Positions 44,887-56,771 of a stretch of DNA of 64,000 nucleotides are shown one piece after another (the first letter of the stretch is position 1; every line of letters begins with the position of its first letter). The position numbers were made by a program, and so were the translations under genes. This DNA is from Ephemerocybe angulata. Taxonomy: Eukaryota > Basidiomycota > Agaricomycetes > Agaricales > Psathyrellaceae. The stretch is taken from contig JAACJK010000219.1 in assembly GCA_013368325.1 (NCBI GenBank), forward strand, positions 806,001 to 870,000. Direction: 5' to 3'. Below the pieces are notes generated by a model. The model was not told the origin of the DNA. It saw only the letters and a program-made list of their open reading frames with translations, and made no database searches.

Positions 44887-45369
44887 GCTTGAGTATGGAG
44901 TATCTGGGCTTTGAGAATGGTGGAAGAAATATTAGTCGAGGTGGTCGAGGGTGTTGTGGGGAGGAGTGTCGATTCGTGTCTTCTACTTAAGTATGCAGTT
45001 CAAGCAGCCTCGAGGCTATGCTTGCTTCATAGCCTTTCACCGTTCCTGTCGGCGGGTGAAGGGCACGGACATGCAGGCTGAGGATGACAATGGCCGGGCC
45101 GTACAGTGGCTGATGATGGCATCAAGGTGGTCATTGTGGCTTCCGAGCCCACCTCTCCGCTTTTGTTGTTCTTACCACCATCTACCCCCTTATTTAAAGG
45201 CGCTAGGTACACGGCTGTCCTGATTTAAAACCATGAGATAAGGCCCAGGTACTCTCCAAAAGCCCTGATACCCATATCTTCAGCTCTAACACGACCGCAG
45301 CGCGTATCCTTTGACTCCACCACCATCTCCAAACAACCGACCCCCAAGACCCCTCAAAGCCTATAAGCA

Positions 45370-47327
45370 ATGTGGAGTTCTCTCGCCTCCCTCGGAGGAT
45401 GGTCCGTAGTACCAGACTTTGCCTCAAAACACCTCCTCCAATTCGCCTACACAACACCCCTCATCTGCCGCACACTCCGCCTCACCCCCTCCGCACCCAA
45501 CACCACGGCCTACCGGCGGCACTACGGCATCACCTTCGCCCTCGTAGTGCTCGGATACCTCCTCTACACCCTCGTCGACAAGGCCATCCACACTCCTCCC
45601 AACTTCTACGAGATCCTCGGCGTGCCGTACACCGTCGACGACAATGGGCTCAAGCTCGCGTTCAGGCACTTCGCGAGGCGGAACCATCCTGATCGGCCTG
45701 GGGTGGGCAAGGCAGGGGAGGAGCTGTTCATGCATGTGCGCGATGTGTTTGAGGCGTTGAAGGATCCTGCGGTGCGGTTCGCGTATGATAGGTGCGTCGC
45801 GACTCTCTATGCCACAATGGCTTGTTCTTTATTGTGGGAGCTAATTGTGAGGCTTGGACCTTTGTGTTACATAGATTCGGCCCTGATGTTCTGAGGTGGA
45901 AGTCTCGCTGTTCGACTCCTGGGGACTTTCTGTGGCATGGATTGACGAACTCGGCGGGGTACCATATCGCGGGCCTCGCGTTCCTCTTGTTCTGGTCTGT
46001 CCTCGGCCGGTCGACGTCATTTACTTTCGTGCGTTCACCTACTCTCTCTGACCCAAGCTTAGTTCTACCGGCTTACAACTACCCTCCAGTGGCGCTACAC
46101 ACTCTACTTCACCCTCCTCGCCGCCGAACTCGCGCTTATCCTCTCCCCCTCGCCCTCACCCTCAAACCGACACCTCACACCCCTGTACTACATCTTCCCC
46201 AACCGCGTCGTCTACCAACACATCCTCTTCCTGCACCAAATCTTCATGTTCCTGAACGTCGCCCTGTTCAGGGTCACACCATACCTCCTCCCCATAGACG
46301 AATTCGACGACCCCAGGGTCGAAGCCGCCCTCACCGAACGCACAATCGCCCTCGTAAACGTAGCCGATCGCGAAAGTAAGCCAACGTACAACCCCCTTCC
46401 TCCTCCCTATATACTGATATAGCACTGCCTACAGCATCCAAAATGATACACACAGAACTCCAATCCATCGCTGCACCCGAGTCCACGACAACACCGTCTC
46501 CTTCAGCGCACGACCCAGGCTTCGGCCCGCTCCCCCAACACCCCTCCTTCGCGCGCATGGAGCCCGTGACGGCGCAAACGGCGATGGCGCTCCTCACAGA
46601 GCTCGCGCCGGAGATCGAGCAGCTCATCCTCGAGACGAACCTGAAGAGGGGCGACGGCCCGCTCAAGGGCGCCTGGGAGGCTGCCGTGCGGCGGGCATTT
46701 GAACGGGCAGTTGAGGAGGCTGTCTTACGCGAAAGTGAAGCCAGGGAGGGGAGGGAGGAGGCGGGTACACAGACGTATGTGGTGGACGAAGCTGTCAGTG
46801 GTCCATTCTCGCCGCCCTCGTCGTTCTTGGAGGAATCGTTGGAAGGGAGGGCGTCGATGTCGAGGGACACGACGCCTACGCCCGCTACACCCGGGCGGAG
46901 CAGAACGCATATTATCAAAGCGGAAGAGGAAGAGACGCACTTCCAGACGCAGCCTACGAGCCCGAACGGGAACGGCGTCGCGGGGAGCGGGTACTTCATG
47001 CCATCCACACCGCCTTCATCCAGAGGACTGCAGAAAGGCGTGAACCGGACGCCGCGGTCGATGATACGTTCTGTACCCCGGACGCCTGGGGAGCTCCCCT
47101 CACCCCGGCCGTCGCCGTCGCCGCCTCCGAGCCCGTACATGCCGCTGAGTTCTCCGGGGGCGAGGAGGATTCTGCAGCGAAGTTTCGCGGGGCAGGGTGC
47201 GGCGAGTCCGGGGGTGTCGTTCCCTGTGGGCAATGGGAGGGGGGCGAAGTTGGAGGACGAGGAGGCTGAGCTGTTTTTGCAGCAGATGGTGGCGGAGCGG
47301 ATGAGAGGGAGGAGTGTGAGCTGTTGA
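45370..47327 (+). CDS. Membrane-anchored DnaJ-domain (Hsp40) protein
   Basis: Predicted 584 residues. Exons are 45370-45791, 45875-46028, 46090-46375 and 46435-47327. A membrane segment (about residues 53-69) precedes the J domain, NFYEILGVPYTVDD to about 142, with the HPD triad at 106-108 (NHPDRPG). Exon 2 encodes another hydrophobic helix (GLAFLLFWSVLGR), and exon 3 two more around YFTLLAAELALIL and ILFLHQIFMFLNVALF. The C-terminal exon is Pro/Ser-rich and probably disordered. J domains recruit and stimulate Hsp70, so it likely serves Hsp70 at an organelle membrane; which one is not shown. Confidence 0.88.
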
Positions 47328-47814
47328 GGAGGTGCAAGGAGGTGCTTTCTACATTTATCTAGCATATGCGTGGGTGGTTGTGCTTAGTATTGGACACTGG
47401 GACCTTTCCTGTCGCATTCGTTTATTTGCTCCTTAATTTAAGCCCGATTCTGTACTCCCCAAGTCTTCGTGCTTCAATTGGTCAAATTACTCAGAAGGCA
47501 TGCGCGTAACGCATGCAGTGTCAGGCCCTCGGAGGGTTCACAGCTATCTAGCATGTGTTGGGACAATGGGAACGCCCTACATAGTAACATAGTAACATAG
47601 CCTCAAACTTAAGAGTCTTGTTTAGCATTGCAATGAGGACCCCACACTTGCTTTTCACCATCTGTCCGCACTCCAGGCTGCACATTTCGAGTGCTAGACA
47701 CGGAATCCTCTTGCCCTGTGCTGCTCTAATTCTAATTCCTGTTCTGAGGTGAGATGCATCGACCATGTCCAAGCGAAGCCGGCGCTTAATTCTTTGACCT
47801 TGAGTACAGTCATC
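47328..47814. other. Intergenic stretch with short ACATAGTA repeats
   Basis: Tandem ACATAGTA-like units near 47578-47600. No gene is recognised. Confidence 0.5.
47781..47790 (-). promoter_or_regulatory. ATTAAGCGCC element directly before the third coiled-coil gene
   Basis: The plus strand reads GGCGCTTAAT, 25 bp before the start at 47815. This is the same relation to the membrane-segment exon as in the two sister genes. Confidence 0.5.
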
Positions 47815-48582
47815 ATGAGCCTTCAAATAGAGATTGGACCCGCACTTCTTCTATGCGCTGCACTTCTTCTGTACAGTCGTATCAAGAGTCTGGTGAGTGC
47901 GAGCGGAAATGAAAACGATTGGCTCAATCCCTAACTCCAACCCGACACCATACCCTCTTATAATTAACAGCACGCAACAATAACGGCGTTGACCACAGAG
48001 ATACTGAAGAAAGACCGGGATATTATTATTCTGAAAGCACAGCTCCAGGAAAGAGACGAGAACATGGCGGGGATCATTAAACAATGGGAGGCAAGTGAAG
48101 GTCATATGCTTTCGATGATGAAGGAGGAGGTGGATGGGAAGATGGTAACAATCGAAAGCAAGGAAGATACTATCCGGGCTTTGCAGGATAAGCTCGCTGC
48201 CCAACAAGAGCTCGGGATCAGGACAAGCTTCGAGTGGCAGGCCAAGGTGGCCATCAAGGACGAGGAGATCGACCGACTGTTGCTCGACACCAAAGAGAAG
48301 CTAACAGACGCCGAACGAGAGGGAGCCAGGAAGCTTTCCGATTGTCATACCAAGTTGATCACCAAGGACGAGGAAATCAAAAAATTGTCTTACGACGAAA
48401 GGATCCTCCGAGAAAAGCTATCAGAGTGCATTGGACGTCTCCAGGGGGCTCCCACCGACACGATCAGGTACAAAATCAAGGCCTCGTGGGACAACTTGGG
48501 GTACTCCTTCTCAAATATGAAACCGAAGGCTTGGCGGGTGTCTGCTGACTCTGAGCGGTTACCCATCCTACCCAGACTTTAG
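47815..48582 (+). CDS. Small single-pass membrane-anchor/coiled-coil protein
   Basis: Predicted 229 residues. Exons are 47815-47892 and 47971-48582. Exon 1 encodes the membrane segment IGPALLLCAALLLYSRIKSL and exon 2 the coiled coil, starting HATITALTTEILKKDRDIII. The family motif is ERILREKLSECIGRLQG near residue 190, followed by a short tail. It is opposite in direction to its two relatives and separated from them by the DnaJ gene. Unlike them it needs no extra first exon. The stop codon lies inside a TTTAGCGCCC sequence (48578-48587). Confidence 0.75.
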
Positions 48583-49059
48583 CGCCCAGCCGCTGCTAAG
48601 TACGAGCCTACGACAGTTACCAAAGTGCTCACGTCAAACCACTGGTACGCAATTGAGTCTATCCGCCATACGAGAAACCCTGTACTATACTACCCCCTGA
48701 GATGCTGCCTATATATTGAGACTCCGGAACATGCACTACTTAACCCAGTCAGAAATGGAGTCTCCTCGACCTGATAGACGTCGTTCGGGAATAGTTCTCT
48801 ATCTACATACACCACCACCGAGTCTGTACATACATACACACGCTCAAGCGCTCCGCGCCATTACGCGTACGCGCGGCAAGGGTGAAGGAGCAGCGAGGGG
48901 TACTCCGGGTTATTCTATGTATAGCTTGGTATTGGTGTGACGTATGAGGTCGTGCACTACTATTACTGGGTCCTACTCCTACGGTTGTCGATGCGTAACT
49001 GCCCGAACATACACGGCGCACTAGCTCTCCAGAGAGCTGGCCAACTCCATGCCTAGAAC
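48583..49059. other. Intergenic stretch between convergent genes
   Basis: TTTAGCGCCC spans the preceding stop codon (48578-48587). Nothing else is recognised up to the ERD2 3' end. Confidence 0.4.
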
Positions 49060-50229
49060 CTAAGCAGGCAGCTCGAACTTCTCGCCTTGCATCACCCTGG
49101 GTAGAGCGACGAGGACAGAGTGACGCAGCGAAAGTGGAGTGGGGAAGGGGATGTCAGTTAGGTTTGGATAGGTCCCGGAGAACTTGGGACGTACTTGGTG
49201 AAGTAGACGTAGAAGAAGTCGAGGTAGAGGCCTGTTTGGACGATGCCGGCTGTTACGGCGATTGGGTCGACGACACCTTCGCGGAAGTATCTGAGTGAAG
49301 GAGGAGGGGAGTGAGCACATAGATAAATCTAGCAAGAGAGTTGGGGAAGTAGGCTGGTGGGTGCCGAGTGCGCGCACAACGCCCGCCCATTCCGTGTTTC
49401 CATCCCTCCGGCGACCTGGAATATGTATGGGAGGTATAACTCACCGGTAGATCCAATTGGGAATGTACAATGCTCTGTACGCTCCCAGTGCCGCCAGGTA
49501 ATGTGTCGTGATTGTCTCCGCCTCGCCGGTGCGCTGCAGCAGGAAGAGCTGGGGGAGGATGGCGACGCTCTCGAGGAAGATGGAGAAGGACCATAGGACC
49601 TCGGAGAATTTGAATTGGTAGTTGAAGATGAGGCCGAGGACGAAGCATGGGCCGACGAGGTATTCGACTTTGAAGGTGTCAATGGCGGGGTCGTGTGTTG
49701 GTCTGTTCCGTTTGGGATGTTCGGGTGGGGAAGGGAGAGCGCGTCATAGCCAGGGCATTGATGATGAGTGCCTGCATGGACGTGCATGGATGGTTGACGC
49801 ACCGGTACTTGTAATGCATGAGGTAGAGGATGTAGCCCGAGCTCGCGATGAAGAAGACTTTCATGAGGGAGTTGTAGAGGGAGACATAGCGGAAGAACAG
49901 GTCAAGGTACCGGGCGATGAACACGCCGAAGTATATTGCTTGCGTCTTGAACGAAAGACCTAAATCGCATTGTTAGATTCTCGGACTTAGACGCCAAGCC
50001 TCAGAAGCGCCGGGTAGAGTCCCTAACGCCACGCAAGGCTAGTATTCGAGCGCAAGTAACGTACCCCGACATGATTTCGTCGAGTGGATTTTGTGCACCA
50101 AGATGAATATGGAGACCAAATGCGAGATGTCGCCTACACCGCACGCAATGCAACCTCCGTAAGCCAAAGTTCCAGGGCGCAAGGCTAAGCTTCCAGGGTA
50201 GACATACCGAACAATCTGAAGAGATTCAT
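49060..50229 (-). CDS. ERD2: ER lumen protein-retaining receptor (KDEL/HDEL receptor)
   Basis: Predicted 212 residues, the normal length. It is the seven-helix Golgi receptor that returns escaped HDEL/KDEL proteins to the ER in COPI vesicles. Six exons: 50229-50208, 50133-50065, 49959-49803, 49702-49445, 49290-49195 and 49096-49060. The N-terminus [20 protein letters not shown] is diagnostic. It is followed by [72 protein letters not shown] and FFYVYFTK. The first exon is only 22 nt. It is a housekeeping gene and marks the end of the accessory cluster. Confidence 0.96.
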
Positions 50230-52326
50230 GTCGACTGGAGCAAACTGACGTCGACGACCGTGAAAAGCGCTTTTCCTGATGCACAGTCGACGTGTTCGAC
50301 CTTCCCCCTTTCGGATGACAAATCGGTTCCCACACGGCCATTGGTTTCGCCGCGTCGTCACCAGCGCCTTTTTCGTCCGACCACGCGGCTTGCTCCTCCA
50401 CCACCACCATCGCTCTGGGTCCCCCTTTGAATCCTGCAGTCAAGGGCTCGGACGACGGTAGAAATGGTTTAAAACGAAAAGGTGCGCGTCGTGCTCTGTT
50501 CTCTCGCTGTTTCGCAAAGATGTTTTAGTAAAAGGGTCGACCCTGACATGTCGACGCGTCGTGCACCGGAACCCACTGCATTTTTATTCCACTGGACACC
50601 ACAACCCGCTCAACATGTCCATTCCCCTTGCACCCCGCGAAGTTCTCCCGGGGCGCATGTTAAGGCTGGACAGACATACATTTCGAAGACTCTTTTTCAC
50701 AATAGACTGCGCGACCTCGAGATCCACGGTCGAGCGGTAAAGGCAGAGTCGCACAGTAGCCCTTTTCGTTCGTTCTTCGAGCGAGGGGGGTCGTGTCGTT
50801 GATCTATAGCCAAGCCCTTGCGGATAGAGCGCACTTCGCCATGGGTGGTCTCTAGATGTGGTTTTTCTCATTTGACGATAGATTGTTCTTGATCGTGTGC
50901 TCTTTCGTTTGAGAGGGCATGCCTTCTGCACGCTCAAAGCGCTCAAGCTCGTGACCGATGCTTGTGAGTGTGGTGGCGTGCGTACAAAGCTGGGTTGTGG
51001 ACTTCTTTATGTCTGGTGGGGTTCACTGTATGGTTTTGGTGTGTTGGCATGTCGATGTCCAGGGATATGAGATCTAAAGCAAGTCCGCTTGGGCGGCTCT
51101 GAGCTTTCTATATTGCCGTGTTCTATTTCTATGAATCTATAACTGACCCGACTTTCCGCTTTCCTCCAGGACACGATCCTCATCGTCATCAAACTGCGCC
51201 AAGGTTGGCGTGACCCAACGTGCGTGCCTAGAGTTATTTATCTCCCAAGACAATAGTCCAAGCAGAAACGGTGAGTGCTAACGTATACTCTTGTTTCTTC
51301 GATGACCTCCTGACTCATGCCGTAGCCCCTTGGTAGGCTCACATGTGCGCCTAGCTCGGGCTTTGTCCGTGTTTCGAACCGTGTGCCTCTGCAGCTAAGG
51401 AGAATTTCTATCAATCCTGAGCTCACCGACAACGGCCCCCATCACGGTAACCGGTGCCCGTTTCCGACGCAGATGCGGATGCAGCTGAGATGGCATTGGT
51501 ACGGCCCTCTCGCTTCCATGAAAGCCACATTGCAGTATAGCACATAGTGTAACTTACAGGATCCACCCATGCCAATCAAACAGATCGAGGATTCTCCAGA
51601 GGGGCGTGTACACTCTATCAAAGCGTCCGCCACAAGTCCGCCGCCCTTCGCCCACAATCACACCCACGGCAGCGTCTCGGATGCTATCGACTTGCAAGAA
51701 GGGCCAACAAAACATCCTTGATGATGACGCACTTGTATTACTTCCCATCTCTATCAGTCTCTATCATTCCCTTAAGCCCGCGTGCGCGAAACGACAGTAC
51801 ACGTATGGGGGGCATATTGGTCGGTGGTTGGCTGTGGTTGGCCATGCGTCATGTACCCTGTATTTCTCTTTTGCCGCTCGACGCATCCCCCTTCGGTTAC
51901 ACCATCGCGATTCTCGACAATCTTCCGGCGACCGTCTATTATTTGCGGCGTTATCCTCCGGAGTTCGGAAGCCTCGGCTTCGAATACTCTCGGAGAAGAG
52001 AAGCAAGCGCTTAGCAGGTGTCCGACTGATATAGCACCGGCACTGCCCGCAGTATTGCCCTTTCAAATGCTTCATTCTCATCTTCTAAAACTGATACACG
52101 CATTTACGCTATACGTAGGCTGGGCGAACTAGACGAGACTTCTCTGGCCTTCCTTGCCCGTCTCTTTCAACCTCCTCCTTCTTCTTCTCGCCCTCCTGCC
52201 CGACTCTCCCTCGAACCTCCTCCTCGCTGTGCGGCCCACGTTCTGAACGTGCGCATAGCTCCTCCTCGGGCCTCCAACACTCGCCACTGTGGCTTCGACT
52301 GTTTTATCTAGGCCTGCTACACGCAC
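50230..52326. other. 2.1-kb stretch without a supported gene
   Basis: Only short frames are present. The best is a minus-strand frame at 51554-51748 followed by a donor-like GTAAGT, but it matches nothing I know. No tRNA fold holds up; the TTTCGAACC near 51,374 lacks a matching stem. It contains the promoters of ERD2 and of the next gene. Confidence 0.4.
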
Positions 52327-54055
52327 ATGGCCGTCCTTCACTCATTTAGAACTCTTATCCTCATCTCACTCATAGTCCAATTGTTCTCGCTCTTCCTCCT
52401 AACGAACGCAGCACCCTCCGTCTCATCCTCATCCTCGCTCGCCCCACTCTCCCAACTCCTTACTCCTCGCAATGCTCAAACACCACCATCACGACCACCA
52501 ACCAACCACGTCCATCAGCTCATCAAACGCGAACGATACATACTGGGCCTCAACACCGAGGGTAACCTAACAGCATCGGACCCCAAGACTCGGCTGCCTC
52601 TACTCCAGTCGCCCGCCTCGGATGGCGCGGGTGCGGGCTTCGACGCGCCTGCAGTACTATGGCTCGTGCTCTGCGCGGTCGCCGGGTTCACAATGCTTCT
52701 AGGCGGGATGAAGATGGGCAGGTTCGCTGCGGGGGTGGGCATCGGCGCCGCTGCGTCGCTAGCAGGTGAGTTTCATTTACCCGGTCGCTCGCTGGCGGAC
52801 GAACGGATGGACGTACGTTCGTACGTACGCCGCAGCGAGAGTCGATTACTACTACTACAAGCAAGCAGGCAGAGAAGCTGATGAACTGTCTTTATACTTG
52901 TCATACGTATAGTTTGGCCCGCGATCATCAACACGATGAGCACAGATGGACTCTCCGACCTCGCTATCACCCTCGTCGTCATCGCCTTCTTCATTGCAGG
53001 CCTCGTCGTCGGGCTCTTCCGCGTCGGCCAGCTCGCGGGGATGTGCCTCCTCCCTCTCCTCGCGGGCTTCTCAATCGGCATACGCATTGTGCTCCTTAAG
53101 CCGCAGCTCCTCGTCGCGGGCGAGGCGCGGTACGCCGGGAACTGGGCTATCATTGGTATGTTTGGGCTGGTACTCGGTGGTTGGGTTCTCTGGGGCCGCA
53201 CGCAGCGGCTCGCTGTGGCGTTTGGGTGTGCGGGGGTGGGGTCGTTCTTAGCGGGCCTTACGATTGATTTGGCAGTGAAGAAACAAAGTGGATGGAGTTG
53301 GGGGCTGCGGTTTCTTTTTGATAGAAATTCGTCACATATTGTCGTGAGTCCTTTCTCTTGCGACGATGATTATCCGTGAGGTCCTCTCGTCGTTCCGTGT
53401 GCTGAAGCCGGTTACAGAATATTATTGGGACGGGGTACCACCCCACCGCCACGACGCAAATCCTACTCGGCGTATCAATAGCCGTAACGTGCGTACTACA
53501 ACGCAACCCTTTCCCTCCGCCGCAACGAGACTGACCAATACCAATACCCACTCTCCTTACGCCCATGACACACACAGACCTATATTTGCCTACGCCCAAC
53601 ACCGCCTCTTCCCTGGGCCCTTCCTCTCCCTCCCATCCCCTTCCTACCTCGACCCCACAATGGGCCGCTTCGTCGCCGAGACCGAAACCATAGACGAAAG
53701 CGAGCTCGAAAAAGCCTCCGACCCAACCGCAAACGCAAGTCCAACTTCATCAGACTCAAATCCCAACTCCATAAGATCGCCTCGCACGCCGAACCCAAGC
53801 CTCCCGAGGGCGAACTCGGGCCCGCTGCCCCCACAGAGCCCAAGGGGCGTCCGGACACCGAACCCATTCATGCCCGCGCCCACACCCCGGGCTGGACAGC
53901 GCACGCGCTCCGAGCCTTCGCTCAGAGATTCGGTGCTCGGGCGGTTTAGTAAAGAGAGCAGCGGGAAGCAGACGCCCAGTACGCTGCGCTCTGGGGCTTC
54001 GGTGAACTTTAGTCCGAAGCCGTCGCCGTTGGGGAGCGTTAAGTCGCAGTCTTGA
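52327..54055 (+). CDS. Secreted-pathway multi-pass membrane protein, DUF4203-like
   Basis: Predicted 472 residues. Exons are 52327-52765, 52913-53343, 53418-53488 and 53578-54055. A signal peptide (residues 1-29, TLILISLIVQLFSLFLLTNA) precedes a Ser/Pro-rich lumenal part. Then come about seven hydrophobic helices with Gly-rich turns: VLWLVLCAVAGFTMLLGGMK, ITLVVIAFFIAGLVVGLF and AGMCLLPLLAGFSIGIRI. This resembles the DUF4203/TM7S3-TM198 type, whose function is poorly known. The C-terminal 150 residues are Ser/Pro/Arg-rich and disordered, probably cytosolic. Exon 3 (71 nt) was placed by its hydrophobic reading NIIGTGYHPTATTQILLGVS. Confidence 0.8.
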
Positions 54056-54635
54056 GTTAGTTGATATGTTTGTTGACGGACTAAGTTAATGGGTAAATTA
54101 TGGACATCTTTTTGCTAGATAGTAATTACGGATTGTTTTTGATCCTGGAATTTGAAATGAAGTATAGATCCGTGCTACATGGCTTCCGAGTTGCTTGTGC
54201 GGTCTGGTTTGAAATCATCTTGGAGGAATAGGCCGCTGAGGGACACACAAGAGCGATGGTGCCACAGGTTTAGTCCGGTGGGCGTTCTGGACGACACCAT
54301 TGGGCTCGAGGATGGCAGAGCCGAGTGCGATACATGACCCGTTATGCTCGCATGTGTTACAGATTTTCCACAGAGACATGTGTGCGCGACATGGAATTCA
54401 AATACTAGACTTTGGACACATATGTAACTTTCCCAGGCATGATGAGCGCTAAAACCATACCAAAGTCGAGCAGGCTCAAATCAAGGCAACTATAGGCTTT
54501 TGGCCATCGTAAATGAGCAATAGCAACGACGTATATAATACAACAACATCTTTAAGGGTTATACTACATGTTATCGCTGTCAACAGCGGCCCGGGCCATA
54601 TACCGTCATTCATCCTCATTCATCCTCATTCATCC
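54056..54635. other. Intergenic stretch between convergent genes
   Basis: No gene is recognised. A 10-bp repeat (CATCCTCATT, three full copies at 54611-54640 with partial flanking units) runs across the BTB12 stop codon. Confidence 0.5.
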
Positions 54636-56094
54636 TCATTCATCACTGGATTTGAAGTGACCAGTGAACTTGTTCTTTCCGCGCTGCGGTTTAGGGTGGT
54701 AGTCCAGCGAGTGCAAACGCTCCAGTGGGGCACCTTGCTTCTTTCCTTTAGTACCATTCCTCCAGCGCGTGCCCACTATGCTACGGAGACGGCCCATATT
54801 TGACGAGGATGAAACAGGCTCTTCGGACTCGGGCCTTCCATAATCAGGGTTACGGGACCTAGGGTTGCTTTCCTGGTGGCTTTGTGACTTGGGTCCCAGG
54901 CTTATCTCGAAGCCACTATCTCGGTCCCGCTGTTCATTAGCCTTGGCCGACACCATTGAAGCTATGCTGTCGCCATCGTCGTTATCGCCATCTTTCGCAT
55001 CTTCGCGCTGCGGTGTGGTTGGTAGGTTGTACACGACTTCGGTGGACAGGTGGAAGATCCGCTCGGCAGGGTACATGCCCTGTACTTGTTGTTCGTTTTC
55101 CACCTCGACGCCTTCTTCTCCAGGCGACTCGTCTTCTGGGCCGCGGGGAAACAGATCTTCCATTTTCGCCCTTTTTCCTCGACGACTGGGACGGCGACCT
55201 GGATTCTCGACCTCGAAAGCTCCTTCATCGCCTTCTCGCTCTCCGCTGACTGGAAGAGTACGCTGATACAAGCCATATCCAAGAGCTTTAGCACCACCAC
55301 CGCGCGCCTCGTCTTCCGCATCCATTGTTCTCAATTCTTCTTTGAATTCCAGCCGAACGCGGTCCAGCACGTCATAGTCAATGTCCAAGACGATGTCGCC
55401 AGACCCACAAGAAACTTGAGAGGCAGGCCAGGTGCCCGCCTGTGTCTGGCGGGAAAGAGCCTCTCGAATTGGCCACAGACGCAAGGCTATGTCGCAGCCA
55501 ATGGCCTCGGCCTCATCCAGGGAGATCGATTCGGGTTTGCATAGAAGGGTGCAGCAACCAATTATGAACCAGTCAAGGATGTTGTTGCTTCGTCCGAATC
55601 GCGTCATTTGAAGAGGATCTTCGATATGTGGATTCAAGCAACGGATGGCGAGAGTGCGGATCGCGTTGAACCGCCAGAGGCTGGAGACATGGAGGATATC
55701 GAGCCATTCCTCCTTCGTGAAGTCGACCGTGGCCGTATCAGACACTCTGGGAGTTAACGGTGAGTAATGAACGAGGTGGCATAGCTGGGGACCGCGTACC
55801 GAGGATACAAAACCTCGACGAAGATACGAAATTGTAGAGCTGTGACACCTTCCAAAGACACCACGGAATCTAGGTCTCGATGTAACATGAAGGTAGACGA
55901 GAAATATTCAGATTCTTCGGCAAATCGATGGGATGGAACCTCTGAGATGTGTCCTTCAACCTGCGCATACACTGTCAGCGAGACGACCGAGATCAAGTAA
56001 GAAGTACACCACTTACTGAGAACCGTATCGTATCTCCATAATGAACAGTCAAGGAATCTCGGAAGCGAATGGGAAGTGGAGAAGGGGAAGCCAT
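54636..56094 (-). CDS. BTB/POZ-like protein with disordered tail (BTB12)
   Basis: Predicted 449 residues. Exons are 56094-56017, 55960-55800 and 55746-54636. Exon 1 starts MASPSPLPIRFRDSLTVHYG, unlike the others. Exon 2 begins VEGHISEVPSHRFAEESEYF; the BACK-like part reads FTKEEWLDILHVSSLWRF with DPLQMTRFGRSNNILDWF. The tail is polar, with Arg/Lys clusters (RRPSRRGKRAK) and acidic patches, and is not a clear coiled coil. It is separated from the main cluster by about 12 kb of other genes, but keeps the exon layout and the upstream element. Confidence 0.8.
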
Positions 56095-56444
56095 GCGAGT
56101 GGGCTCTGCTATGGTGAGTGTCTATAGTGCTCTCCGGTACTCTCATCGAATCCTTTTTATATGTAAGGAGCCTCTTTGTCCTTGAGTTACAACGTGGTCC
56201 TCACAATGGCCGTGGTTCGTCATGGCTTCCTTGACGACCAGTGGCCACTCGTTGCCCAGTAGCATGGAGATGCAGCTGAGCCACTCATACTCCTTGTGAA
56301 GAAAGAGGACGGGTGGCTATTCGGAGGACACGCGAATGTTTGAGCGTTGGGAGTCAGAAACAGAGCCGTCAGAAAGACTTTAACTCCGGACCACCGTGAT
56401 AAAGGCCCTGGGAAATATTTGTAATCAATTTCCACACGGTCCTT

Positions 56445-56455
56445 GGGCGCTTAAT
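56445..56455 (-). promoter_or_regulatory. ATTAAGCGCCC element upstream of BTB12
   Basis: It lies 351 bp before the BTB12 start and points toward it, far from the main cluster and without other alignable flank. Nothing else is recognised in 56095-56771. Confidence 0.55.
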
Positions 56456-56771
56456 TCGCATTTTGTTGTATTTTGGAGCAGCCAGGCCCCCGTCAGTAGC
56501 TGCATGCGTCGTAATTCACAGTTTTGTAAGGTGGGTGTGAAGGGGTTTTATTGCAACATGCCTTTAGTGATGAACGTCTTCAACAGCAGGTTGGAGAGAT
56601 GAATGCGCCGATGACCTGAAGTGAGACGCGAAGGTATTCTTGAGGGTATTGAAAATGGGGACGTTTTGAAGTATCGCAAAATTTGCTGGTCACATATAGT
56701 ACGCAGAACATAATCAAAATCTACAGCTAAGATTTGAGATGGTCTGTCCTCACTCGGCGAGGGAGCCTACC

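Noticed and set aside
51330..51400. tRNA-like T-loop (TTTCGAACC) in the 51-kb intergenic region
   Set aside because: The bases on each side do not pair as a T-stem, and no acceptor or anticodon arm can be drawn.
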